Positions 56,866 to 64,000 of a stretch of DNA of 64,000 nucleotides are shown here, one piece after another. Position 1 is the stretch's first letter; the number at the start of each line of letters is the position of its first letter. The stretch is taken from NCBI GenBank assembly GCA_947165675.1, contig CAMVBJ010000011.1, positions 26,465 through 90,464 of the forward strand, in the 5' to 3' direction. The notes below the pieces were generated by a model. That model did no database searches. It was not told where the DNA came from and saw nothing but the letters and a program-made list of their open reading frames with translations. This stretch comes from an uncultured Prevotellaceae bacterium (GTDB lineage: Bacteria; Bacteroidota; Bacteroidia; Bacteroidales; Muribaculaceae). The position numbers and the translations under genes were made by a program.

Positions 56866-57995
56866 TGAGGGTTGTCCTGGCATTTGATAAGTTCAAAGGC
56901 TCGGCTACAGCTCAGCAACTCAACGATGCCGCGCGGCAGGCTCTCGACGATTGTGAGGGAGTCGATGCCGTGTGTGTTCCTGTTGCCGATGGTGGTGATG
57001 GCACGACGGCGGTGCTGGCTGCCACTCGTCAGGGCCAATGGGTGAGTGTTCCCACCGTGGGCCCGTTGTTGCAGCAGGCGCCAGTCAATGCCCGTTATTT
57101 CCTGTGTGACGACGGCACAGCCCTCATCGAGGTGGCTGCTGCCAGTGGCTTGGCACTCTTGGCTCCCAGCGAGCGAGACGTGATGCACGCGACCACACTG
57201 GGAACGGGGCTGCTCATGCGCGATGCGATGGAGCGTGGTGCACGTCACATCATCTTAGGGCTGGGAGGCTCGGCGACGTGTGATGCCGCGATGGGAATCA
57301 TGAGTGCACTTGGAGCCGAGTTTCTTGACGAGAGTGGTCACCACTTGTTTCCGTGTGGCGAGTCCTTAGAGAAGATCGCCCATATCGAGACACGGGGCAT
57401 TCCGCGCGAGGTGGGTGATTGCCATTTCACTATCTTGATCGATGTGGATACCTTCCTGTGCGGGGAACGTGGCACCGCTCGCCTGTTTGCTCCCCAGAAA
57501 GGAGCTTCGCCTGTTCAGGTCGAGCGACTCGAACGTGGACTGTCTCATGTGGCGGCGATAGTGGGTGACGATATTGCACACGTCGCCGGCTGTGGAGCAG
57601 CGGGTGGCATCCCGGCATTGATGATGCACCTGCTTGATTGCGAATTGTTACCAGGTGGACCCTATGTTCTCGCCCACAATGGCATGGAGCAGGCGCTGGA
57701 TGGTGCCGATCTGGTCATTACCGGCGAGGGCCGGCTGGACCGGCAGACGTTCATGGGTAAGGGACCGGGGTGTGTCATTGATATGGCTCGTGCCCAGGAC
57801 ATTCCCGTGGTAGCGGTATGTGGCGCAGTAGAAGAGGAATTGGATTACAAGCAGGCTGGCCTCACGCGTGTTATCGCCGTGAGTGATGGCCTGGAAATGG
57901 ACTTGGCGATGGATGCTGGCGCGACCCTGTCTCGCGTTTCCCATGCAGTCCGTGATATTGTTATTGACATGATCAATCATGCAGTGGTTGACTGA
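56865..57995 (+). CDS. Glycerate kinase (GlxK/GarK family)
   Basis: VVLAFDKFKGSATAQQLNDAARQAL, PVADGGDGTTAVL, ILGLGGSATCDAAMGI, VITGEGRLDRQTFMGKGP. Confidence 0.93.
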   Translation: MRVVLAFDKFKGSATAQQLNDAARQALDDCEGVDAVCVPVADGGDGTTAVLAATRQGQWVSVPTVGPLLQQAPVNARYFLCDDGTALIEVAAASGLALLAPSERDVMHATTLGTGLLMRDAMERGARHIILGLGGSATCDAAMGIMSALGAEFLDESGHHLFPCGESLEKIAHIETRGIPREVGDCHFTILIDVDTFLCGERGTARLFAPQKGASPVQVERLERGLSHVAAIVGDDIAHVAGCGAAGGIPALMMHLLDCELLPGGPYVLAHNGMEQALDGADLVITGEGRLDRQTFMGKGPGCVIDMARAQDIPVVAVCGAVEEELDYKQAGLTRVIAVSDGLEMDLAMDAGATLSRVSHAVRDIVIDMINHAVVD

Positions 57996-59643
57996 CATAT
58001 TCATGACCCATTCGGCGGTGCAGGCGGTAATCGTCCTGTCGCTGCTGTGTGCTTGTGGACTTGCCATGGGCAAGGTCAAGGTGCTCGGTGTCTCGCTGGG
58101 TGTTGCCTTTGTGTTCTTCCTGGGCATTTTAGCCGGCTACTTGGGTATCTCAATTGACGGTGACATGTTGCAGTATGCCCAGGACTTCGGTCTTGTGCTG
58201 TTTGTCTATGCGTTAGGATTGCAGGTGGGACCCGGCTTTTTCGGTTCGTTCCACAAGTCAGGCTTGAGGCTCAACCTGTGGGCACTGGCTGTGGTGCTGG
58301 TGGGCACGATATTGACCCTGATGCTGCCGCTCGTGGGAATCGACTTGAGCGATGCCGTGGGCATCATGTGTGGCTCGACGACCAACACCCCCGCCCTGGC
58401 CGCTGCTCAGCAGACCCTTGCCCAGTTGCATCTGCCCCAGAGTGGCGCTGCCCTGGGTTGCGCTGTTACCTATCCCCTGGGCGTGGTGGGCGTGATTATG
58501 GCTTTTGCCCTGATGCGCAAGGTGCTCGTGCGTTCCGATGATCATCTCATCGACAACAGTGATGACGAGGCCGACCACACCTACATTGCCACCTATCAAG
58601 TGCGCAACGAGGGCATTATCGGCAAGACCGTCGGCGACCTGGCACGCATCAGTCCGCGCCAGTTTGTCATCTCTCGCCTGTGGCGTGAAGGCAAGGTGAC
58701 GATTCCCGAAGCCCACACGATCCTCATGCGTGACGACCGCCTGCTGGTCATCATGCGTGACCACGACGCCGCCGAGGCGATGGAGGTTCTCTTCGGCAAG
58801 CAGGAAAGCACCGACTGGAACACAGGCGACATCGACTGGAACACCATCGACAGCGACCTCGTTTCCCAAGCGATCCTCGTCACCAAGCCCGAAATCAATG
58901 GCCGCAAGTTGGGGTCCCTGCGCTTCCGCAAGCACTATGGCGTGAACATCAGCCGTGTGAACCGAGGCGACCTGCAACTGTTGGCCACTCCCGACCTGCG
59001 GCTGCTACTCGGTGACCGCATCATTGCCGTGGGGCATCGCGAGGCGCTCAAGAACGTCGAGAAAGAGGTCGGTAACGCCGTCAAGATGCTCGACGAGCCT
59101 AACCTGATCACTGTCTTCATCGGCATGACGTTAGGTCTCATCCTGGGTTCTATACCCATTGCCCTGCCTGGCATTTCGGCGCCTGTTAAATTGGGCCTGG
59201 CAGGAGGTCCCATCATTGCGGGCATCCTGATAGGCGCCTTCGGTCCCCGCATCCATGTCAATGCCTATACGACCTCAAGTGCCAACCTCATGCTGCGCTC
59301 GATTGGTCTCGCCCTGTATCTTGCCTGCTTGGGACTATCGTCTGGTCCCGACTTCTTTGCCACGGTTGTCCGTCCCGAAGGACTCTTGTGGGTGGGCACT
59401 GGTTTCCTGCTCACCGTTATTCCCGTCTTGCTCATCGGCTGGCTGGCGATGCGCTATGCCCATATTGATTATGCCGCCGTGTGCGGTATGCTCAGTGGCG
59501 CGATGGCTAATCCCATGGCCATGAACTATGCCAACGACGCCCTCGCGAGTGACCGTCCCTCGGTCGCCTATGCCGCCGTCTATCCCATGAGCATGTTCCT
59601 GCGCGTGATCATCGCCCAGGTCCTGCTCCTCATTTTTCTATAG
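57979..59643 (+). CDS. AspT/YidE-type putative transporter with RCK_C domains
   Basis: FVYALGLQVGPGFF, GSTTNTPALAAAQQTL, RCK_C-like regions, GLALYLACLGLSSGPDFF, LSGAMANPMAMNYAND. Confidence 0.88.
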   Translation: MQWLTDIFMTHSAVQAVIVLSLLCACGLAMGKVKVLGVSLGVAFVFFLGILAGYLGISIDGDMLQYAQDFGLVLFVYALGLQVGPGFFGSFHKSGLRLNLWALAVVLVGTILTLMLPLVGIDLSDAVGIMCGSTTNTPALAAAQQTLAQLHLPQSGAALGCAVTYPLGVVGVIMAFALMRKVLVRSDDHLIDNSDDEADHTYIATYQVRNEGIIGKTVGDLARISPRQFVISRLWREGKVTIPEAHTILMRDDRLLVIMRDHDAAEAMEVLFGKQESTDWNTGDIDWNTIDSDLVSQAILVTKPEINGRKLGSLRFRKHYGVNISRVNRGDLQLLATPDLRLLLGDRIIAVGHREALKNVEKEVGNAVKMLDEPNLITVFIGMTLGLILGSIPIALPGISAPVKLGLAGGPIIAGILIGAFGPRIHVNAYTTSSANLMLRSIGLALYLACLGLSSGPDFFATVVRPEGLLWVGTGFLLTVIPVLLIGWLAMRYAHIDYAAVCGMLSGAMANPMAMNYANDALASDRPSVAYAAVYPMSMFLRVIIAQVLLLIFL

Positions 59644-59740
59644 CTAATCAGTGAGCAAGTTACCAACTTCCGATACTCAAGTAGTATATCAACAGAAAAA
59701 ACGCAAGCCCGACATAGTAGTGTCAAGCTTGCGTTTAAAA

Positions 59741-60139
59741 TCAGAATTTCATGTACAAGTGGCGGTTGTGGCCCGTGCGGTGACTCACGTGGATCCAGCG
59801 GCACCCTTTCTCGTCGATGCACTGGTCAACAGGGAGGTCTAACCGCTTGATGAGTGCCAGCAGGCGGCGGTTACCCGAACGGCTGCCCACGGTGATGTCG
59901 GCTGCCTCGCCCCGCTGGTGCTGGCTGCCTGGCGTGCCACCGACGGCCTTGTTCAACTGGGGACAGCGATAGCCGCTGTTGACCCTGATGGGACCGCCCC
60001 ACGCCTCACGCAGCGGGTCGAGCACATGGTCCACCAGCTGGTGCAGCGCGATGACGGCGCTGGCGGGAGGCGTGTTGTCGATGCCCAGACGACGGGCTGT
60101 GGTTGAGCGCGTCAGCTCCTTGATAGAGAAGTACTTCAT
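59741..60139 (-). CDS. Peptidase M15-like protein (phage lysin type)
   Basis: YFSIKELTRSTTA...IRVNSGYRCPQLNKAVGGTPGSQHQRGEAADI...WIHVSH. Confidence 0.88.
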   Translation of the reverse strand: MKYFSIKELTRSTTARRLGIDNTPPASAVIALHQLVDHVLDPLREAWGGPIRVNSGYRCPQLNKAVGGTPGSQHQRGEAADITVGSRSGNRRLLALIKRLDLPVDQCIDEKGCRWIHVSHRTGHNRHLYMKF

Positions 60140-61542
60140 CGGGTCGTGATGCGCATGTGAGCCTTGGGGTAACGCAATACCAGGCAGGAAGCCTCGGTCA
60201 TCACGAGGGCATCCACGTTGCGCACGCCGCTCTTCTTCAAGTTGAGCTGCTCGGTGCTGAAGGGGATGTGGGTGTACTTCTGCAAGTACTCGGGATCGAT
60301 GATGATGCCGTTCTCTTCCATGCCCACCTCGTCAAACACCTCGCTCAGCAGCAGATACAGGCAGCCAAACTTGGACCTCAACTCAGTAAAGTCGATGCCC
60401 CACTTGCTCACGTGCTGACCAGCAGTGATGACACGCGTGTAGTCGAGCTTGCTGATGCGGCTGATGAGGCCACTGCCGCCGATGAGGATCTTGCGCTTGC
60501 TGCCGGCGTTGCCCGTGAAGGCCTGGCGCATCAGGTCCACCATCCTGCTCACGTCGAGATCGACGCTCAACTCCAGTTCATATTCCTTGCCGGCCTGATT
60601 CCAGATGCCGCCGGTGAAGAAGATGTTCTCCTTCTTGACGGGATCCCAGACCTGTCGTGCCGAGCCAAAGAGGAATGACTTCTCCATGCCCAGTCGCATG
60701 TCATAGACGGCCGCCTCTTCCTGGTCGCTCATCGTCCAGCCCACTTCCTTGTTGGCCAGTCGTTGCAGAGTAGATTCCTCGACCTGCATTTTAAATATCT
60801 GACACAGGTTGCGGCTCTTCTTGGGCAGCGACTCGAACTGTGGCGACTGGACGTCGAGCTCGCTGGCAGCGCGTCCCATGCGCACCAGTGCCGTTCCGCC
60901 AGGCACATCAGGGAAGCAGTTGGGCACGCCGTTGACCGTGAAACCGTTCACTGCCATGACCGTGAGGCCACTGGTGTCGCGATGCAGCACATAGAGCATC
61001 AGGTCCTGCTTGGACTCGGATGAGCCGCTGGCATCAGCACCGGGAATGCCCTGCACGAGAATCGTGTCGGTGGGGTCAAAGATCTCGTTGTTGTTGGTAT
61101 TGATGACGAGGGTGGGGGTTTCATCGTTAGGACCAGGAGTGGTGGCCGCGATGTCGTCCGACAGGACCGCCTTTGTCGGTTTGGTGTCCACGCTGTAATA
61201 ATCCACGATCATGCTGCCGCTGTGCTTGCAGCCCGCGTAGCGCGAAATCTGGTCAATGGGCGTGGACATGGGGCGGATTTTCACGATCTGCTGGTCGATC
61301 TCGTTGAGCAGCAGGTCGGGTGCTCCCTCACGGCTCAAGTCGGTCGTTAGAGGTCCGTCCACCACGTGCTTGCCTTCATCGACTCCGGCGATGAGAGCGC
61401 CCACGGCCAGTGTGGCGCTTGACCCGTTCCCCGTGATGCACGAGGCCAGGATGGCAATGAGGATCATGGTGATCACAAAGAGGATTAACTTCTTGTGGCG
61501 GCGCATCCAGCGCACAGCCGTTTTGATTTTGTTGTAGTTCAT
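60136..61542 (-). CDS. Phage major-capsid-like protein with an N-terminal hydrophobic anchor/lipobox
   Basis: VKIRPMSTPIDQISRYAGCKHSGSMIVDYYSVDTKPTKA; EKSFLFGSARQVWDP; position after portal and an acidic small protein; N-terminus MRRHKKLILFVITMILIAILASC. Confidence 0.55.
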   Translation of the reverse strand: MNYNKIKTAVRWMRRHKKLILFVITMILIAILASCITGNGSSATLAVGALIAGVDEGKHVVDGPLTTDLSREGAPDLLLNEIDQQIVKIRPMSTPIDQISRYAGCKHSGSMIVDYYSVDTKPTKAVLSDDIAATTPGPNDETPTLVINTNNNEIFDPTDTILVQGIPGADASGSSESKQDLMLYVLHRDTSGLTVMAVNGFTVNGVPNCFPDVPGGTALVRMGRAASELDVQSPQFESLPKKSRNLCQIFKMQVEESTLQRLANKEVGWTMSDQEEAAVYDMRLGMEKSFLFGSARQVWDPVKKENIFFTGGIWNQAGKEYELELSVDLDVSRMVDLMRQAFTGNAGSKRKILIGGSGLISRISKLDYTRVITAGQHVSKWGIDFTELRSKFGCLYLLLSEVFDEVGMEENGIIIDPEYLQKYTHIPFSTEQLNLKKSGVRNVDALVMTEASCLVLRYPKAHMRITTR

Positions 61543-61552
61543 GGTTTTGTTA

Positions 61553-61771
61553 GTTTTTAGTTTTCAGTTTTCAGTTTTCAGTTTTCAGTTTTCAGTTGTA
61601 ACCCTATAGCCTATAGCCTATAGCCTAAAGCCTTTTATTTCAGTTTTCAGTTGTAACCCTATAGCCTATAGCCTATAGCCTAAAGCCTTTTATTTCAGTT
61701 TTCAGTTGTAACCCTATAACCTATAGCCTAAAGCCTAAAGCCTTTTATTTCAGTTTTCAGTTTTCAGTTGT
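61553..61771. repeat. Large heptanucleotide tandem array with 55-bp higher-order repeat
   Basis: Units TTTTCAG and CCTATAG; CCTTTTATTTCAG recurs at 61631, 61686 and 61741. Confidence 0.9.
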
Positions 61772-61790
61772 TGGCTATTGACTGGAGAAT

Positions 61791-62189
61791 TCAGTCCCAG
61801 ATGCTGCGGCGACAGTATTGGGGAAAGACGGGCGAGACTTGGGTTTCATCCTCGTCGTCTTGGGGTTGAGGATGCATGACGGCCTCGATTTTCTCGTTAC
61901 GGCCACGCAGGTAGCCTGCCGCATCAGCGTTCTGCACGTCCTCGTCGTGCATGATACCCTGTACCAGGGTGTCGAGCAGTTCGTCGCTGGTGGCTGTGTC
62001 GGTCAGGCCCTGGGTCAGCAGGGTGAGGCGTCTGGTCTTTTCCTCGTCCATGTCCATGGCCGCTATGCGCTGGGCAAGGGTGGGGGAGGCGGCCGGCTCT
62101 TGAGGCTGCTCCACGGGTTCTTCACTCTGGCGAAAGGGTGGCGGCGTGACCGCCACTTGTTGTTCTTGGTTCTTGATGTGTTCGTTCAT
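61791..62189 (-). CDS. Small acidic protein between portal and capsid-like genes (scaffold candidate)
   Basis: Disordered P/E/Q-rich N-terminus, acidic C-terminus; position between portal and capsid-like genes. Confidence 0.5.
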   Translation of the reverse strand: MNEHIKNQEQQVAVTPPPFRQSEEPVEQPQEPAASPTLAQRIAAMDMDEEKTRRLTLLTQGLTDTATSDELLDTLVQGIMHDEDVQNADAAGYLRGRNEKIEAVMHPQPQDDEDETQVSPVFPQYCRRSIWD

Positions 62190-62248
62190 GGTGATTTAAG
62201 TTTATTAAAAATGGTGGATAGATTGCCGTGACAGAGCCACGGCACACG

Positions 62249-63670
62249 TTAACACTGACTCGGTAGTAGGGTCGCGACCTTGCGGTCGCGCTGGCGGCGG
62301 AAGGCCTCGAACGTGTCATACACGTCGCTCAAGGCGATGTTGGCGTTCTCGCTTTGCAACTGGTAGGCGTTGGCGCTGTTCACCGTCGGTCTTTCGCCCT
62401 TGAGGGCGCCGCTCACGCCGCTGATTTCCTCAAACAGCTTCATCTGCAGCTCTATCATCTGGAATGCGCTGCTGTTGTTGCCACTGGCATTGATCTGCTC
62501 GGGCTTTGCGTCGCCATACTGCGGGTTATAGGGCAGGAGTCCATTGGCGCTCGACCAGCAGCGGCGCGCGTCCTCCCAGGTCCACCCGTCGGGCAGTGCC
62601 GTCTCGGGGAAGAGCAGCACGCCCTTGGCACTGCTGCGCATCACCTGGTCCAGTAGCGAGATCATGCGGTTGACGTGCTTCTGGCTGTCGATCAGGTCCT
62701 CGACCACGGCATGGACCTCGCCGTCGGTGAGCGGGTAGAGCTTGATGACAAACGGGTGAATGCCGTGGGGCCATGGCGAGTCATACTCGGCAAGCAGGTC
62801 GCCCATGGGGCTGAACCAGCGGCAGTGCCACACGGTGGCGATGTCCCAGCGTGTGCTCACCTCGGGGCGGTTCTTGAAGCGGTGGGCGCTGTTGGCAGGC
62901 TCCACCGTCAATGTGCCCTCGTGGCGGTTGTGGCAGACGATGACCTCGCGGCTCTCGAGGGTCCACACCTCGATGGCGCGGCACTTGCCGTCCGTCGCGT
63001 GCCAGAAGTCGGTGCCCAGTTGGGTGTCGGCTCCCAGGCGGGTGGTGAAGTCGGCCAGGCGGCTCTCGGCGCGGTCGGTGTAGAGTCGCCTTACCCATGC
63101 GGCCTTGCGCTGGTTGCCGCCTGCCACACGGCGCAGCAGTTGGGCGATGTTCAGGTCATGCAACTGGCCGATGAGCTCGCAGTCCCAGGCACGGGTGTCG
63201 TTGATGGTGCCCATAAACATCTTGTTGATGTTCACGTTATCGACCCTGATGTGGTCGCTCTCGCCAGGCGTGTTGTCCAGCTCCACACGCTGGATGCAGC
63301 AGCCCGAGATGAGAAATTCCTCCAGAGCCCGGCTGTCGAGTTCGTCCAGCTCGTTTTCCTGGTTCACCCGTGCCAGCGTTGCCGTGGGGCCGTTGTCGTG
63401 CTTGATGTACTGGCTGCGGAAGCGCCCGACGATGGTCTTGACCAACTGGCGGATCATGTTGTTGGTAATGCTCTCGCAGCCCTGGCTGACGAGGTGTTCG
63501 CGCTCGGTCATCACGCGTCCCTGGTAGTCCTTCACCAGGTCGCCCCACTGGTCGCCGTAGGTGAACCGCTTGTTTCTCAGGCGTGCCTTGCGCAGTCCCG
63601 CAGCGCCCATCCAGGCCTGGTAGGCGGCCCGCAGCACGCGGGTGTGTTGTTCATTGGTTGTTGGTTTCAT
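62249..63670 (-). CDS. Phage portal-like protein
   Basis: KRFTYGDQWGD...SITNNMIRQLVKTIVGRFRSQY...VVEDLIDSQKHVNRMISLLDQVMRSSAKGVLLFPE...LFEEISGVSGALKGERPT. Confidence 0.82.
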   Translation of the reverse strand: MKPTTNEQHTRVLRAAYQAWMGAAGLRKARLRNKRFTYGDQWGDLVKDYQGRVMTEREHLVSQGCESITNNMIRQLVKTIVGRFRSQYIKHDNGPTATLARVNQENELDELDSRALEEFLISGCCIQRVELDNTPGESDHIRVDNVNINKMFMGTINDTRAWDCELIGQLHDLNIAQLLRRVAGGNQRKAAWVRRLYTDRAESRLADFTTRLGADTQLGTDFWHATDGKCRAIEVWTLESREVIVCHNRHEGTLTVEPANSAHRFKNRPEVSTRWDIATVWHCRWFSPMGDLLAEYDSPWPHGIHPFVIKLYPLTDGEVHAVVEDLIDSQKHVNRMISLLDQVMRSSAKGVLLFPETALPDGWTWEDARRCWSSANGLLPYNPQYGDAKPEQINASGNNSSAFQMIELQMKLFEEISGVSGALKGERPTVNSANAYQLQSENANIALSDVYDTFEAFRRQRDRKVATLLPSQC

Positions 63671-63766
63671 TGTTTTTTAGTTTTTAGTTTTTAGTTTTTA
63701 GTTGTCAGTTGTCAGTTTTCAGTTGTAGCCCTAAAACCTACAACCTATAGCCTACAGCCTAACGCC
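63671..63766. repeat. Heptanucleotide repeat tract upstream of the portal-like gene
   Basis: TTTTTAG x3-4, TTGTCAG x2, TTTTCAG, then CCTACAACCTATAGCCTACAGCCTAACGCCT. Confidence 0.85.
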
Positions 63767-63881
63767 TATCGGCTGATGACGCTGCAAAATTACAACCTGT
63801 TCAATCGGCTCCACCATGTCAAAAAGCACAATACGGCAAATTTTTCAATTCAACAGATTGGCATCCGCCGGACTCTTGCAT

Positions 63882-63977
63882 CACGCCAAGTCGCAAAGCC
63901 GCTAAGTTTTTTTAAGTTGATTGCTCGCAAGGGGCTCGCAATCCATGCGGATGCCATTTGTCTTTATTGTATTTATT
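63882..63977 (+). repeat. Interspersed palindromic repeat family 2, copy 3
   Basis: CACGCCAAGTCGCAAAGCCGCTAAGTTTTTTTAAGTTGATTGCTCGCAAGGGGCTCGCAATCCATGCGGATGCCATTTGTCTTTATTGTATTTATT. Confidence 0.82.
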
Positions 63978-64000
63978 TCTATGTTGCACACCAAGAGAAT

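Noticed and set aside
61553-61771. CRISPR-like array
   Set aside because: Units are 7-nt heptamers without unique spacers and no cas genes are nearby; this is a tandem repeat.
19487-63670. One contiguous integrated prophage spanning both phage-like loci
   Set aside because: The interval is filled with housekeeping and envelope genes (rarA, GT2, capD, rsmI, glycerate kinase); the two loci are separate.
62675-63694. 339-aa plus-strand ORF opposite the portal-like gene
   Set aside because: Shadow ORF; portal-like motifs are on the minus strand.
1-64000. rRNA operon, tmRNA or RNase P RNA
   Set aside because: No diagnostic conserved segments noticed; only SRP RNA and two tRNAs are supportable.

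Overview
This 64-kb window looks like a Bacteroidales chromosome; the taxon is inferred from TAnnTTTG-type promoters, A-rich leaders and protein families. Left to right it holds: an ApbE-like 3' fragment; a divergent DeoR/GlpR-type regulator; a glpA-glpB-glpC-glpT-GDPD-porin operon for G3P/glycerophosphodiester use; an AgcS symporter; a stable-RNA cluster (SRP RNA plus two tandem tRNA-Val(UAC)); a DJ-1/PfpI gene; two dockerin-tailed secreted proteins; a two-gene phage-like locus (beta-rich putative virion protein plus large terminase); a DUF6048/DUF6452/GT2/DUF4199 block; a TPR hybrid two-component regulator; YraN, RarA and a GAF protein; a tandem array of five large secreted paralogs, three with a cleaved-adhesin-like domain; two more dockerin-tailed proteins; a DUF559 gene bounded by inverted repeats; PCMD and barrel envelope proteins; a CapD-like epimerase; PBP4-type DacB, RsmI, glycerate kinase and an AspT/YidE-type transporter; and a second phage-like locus (portal, small acidic protein, capsid-like protein, M15 peptidase). 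Most interesting observations: (i) virion-type genes split over two loci about 36 kb apart with housekeeping genes between and no integrase or replication genes seen, including a capsid-like protein with an apparent N-terminal membrane anchor and lipobox; (ii) heptanucleotide tandem repeat arrays next to the starts of these genes and of rarA; (iii) a palindromic element with ~25-30 bp terminal inverted repeats lying 9-20 bp after three stop codons; (iv) the secreted paralog array with apparently homogenised 3' ends. All assignments come from reading sequence and motifs; no database search was run.
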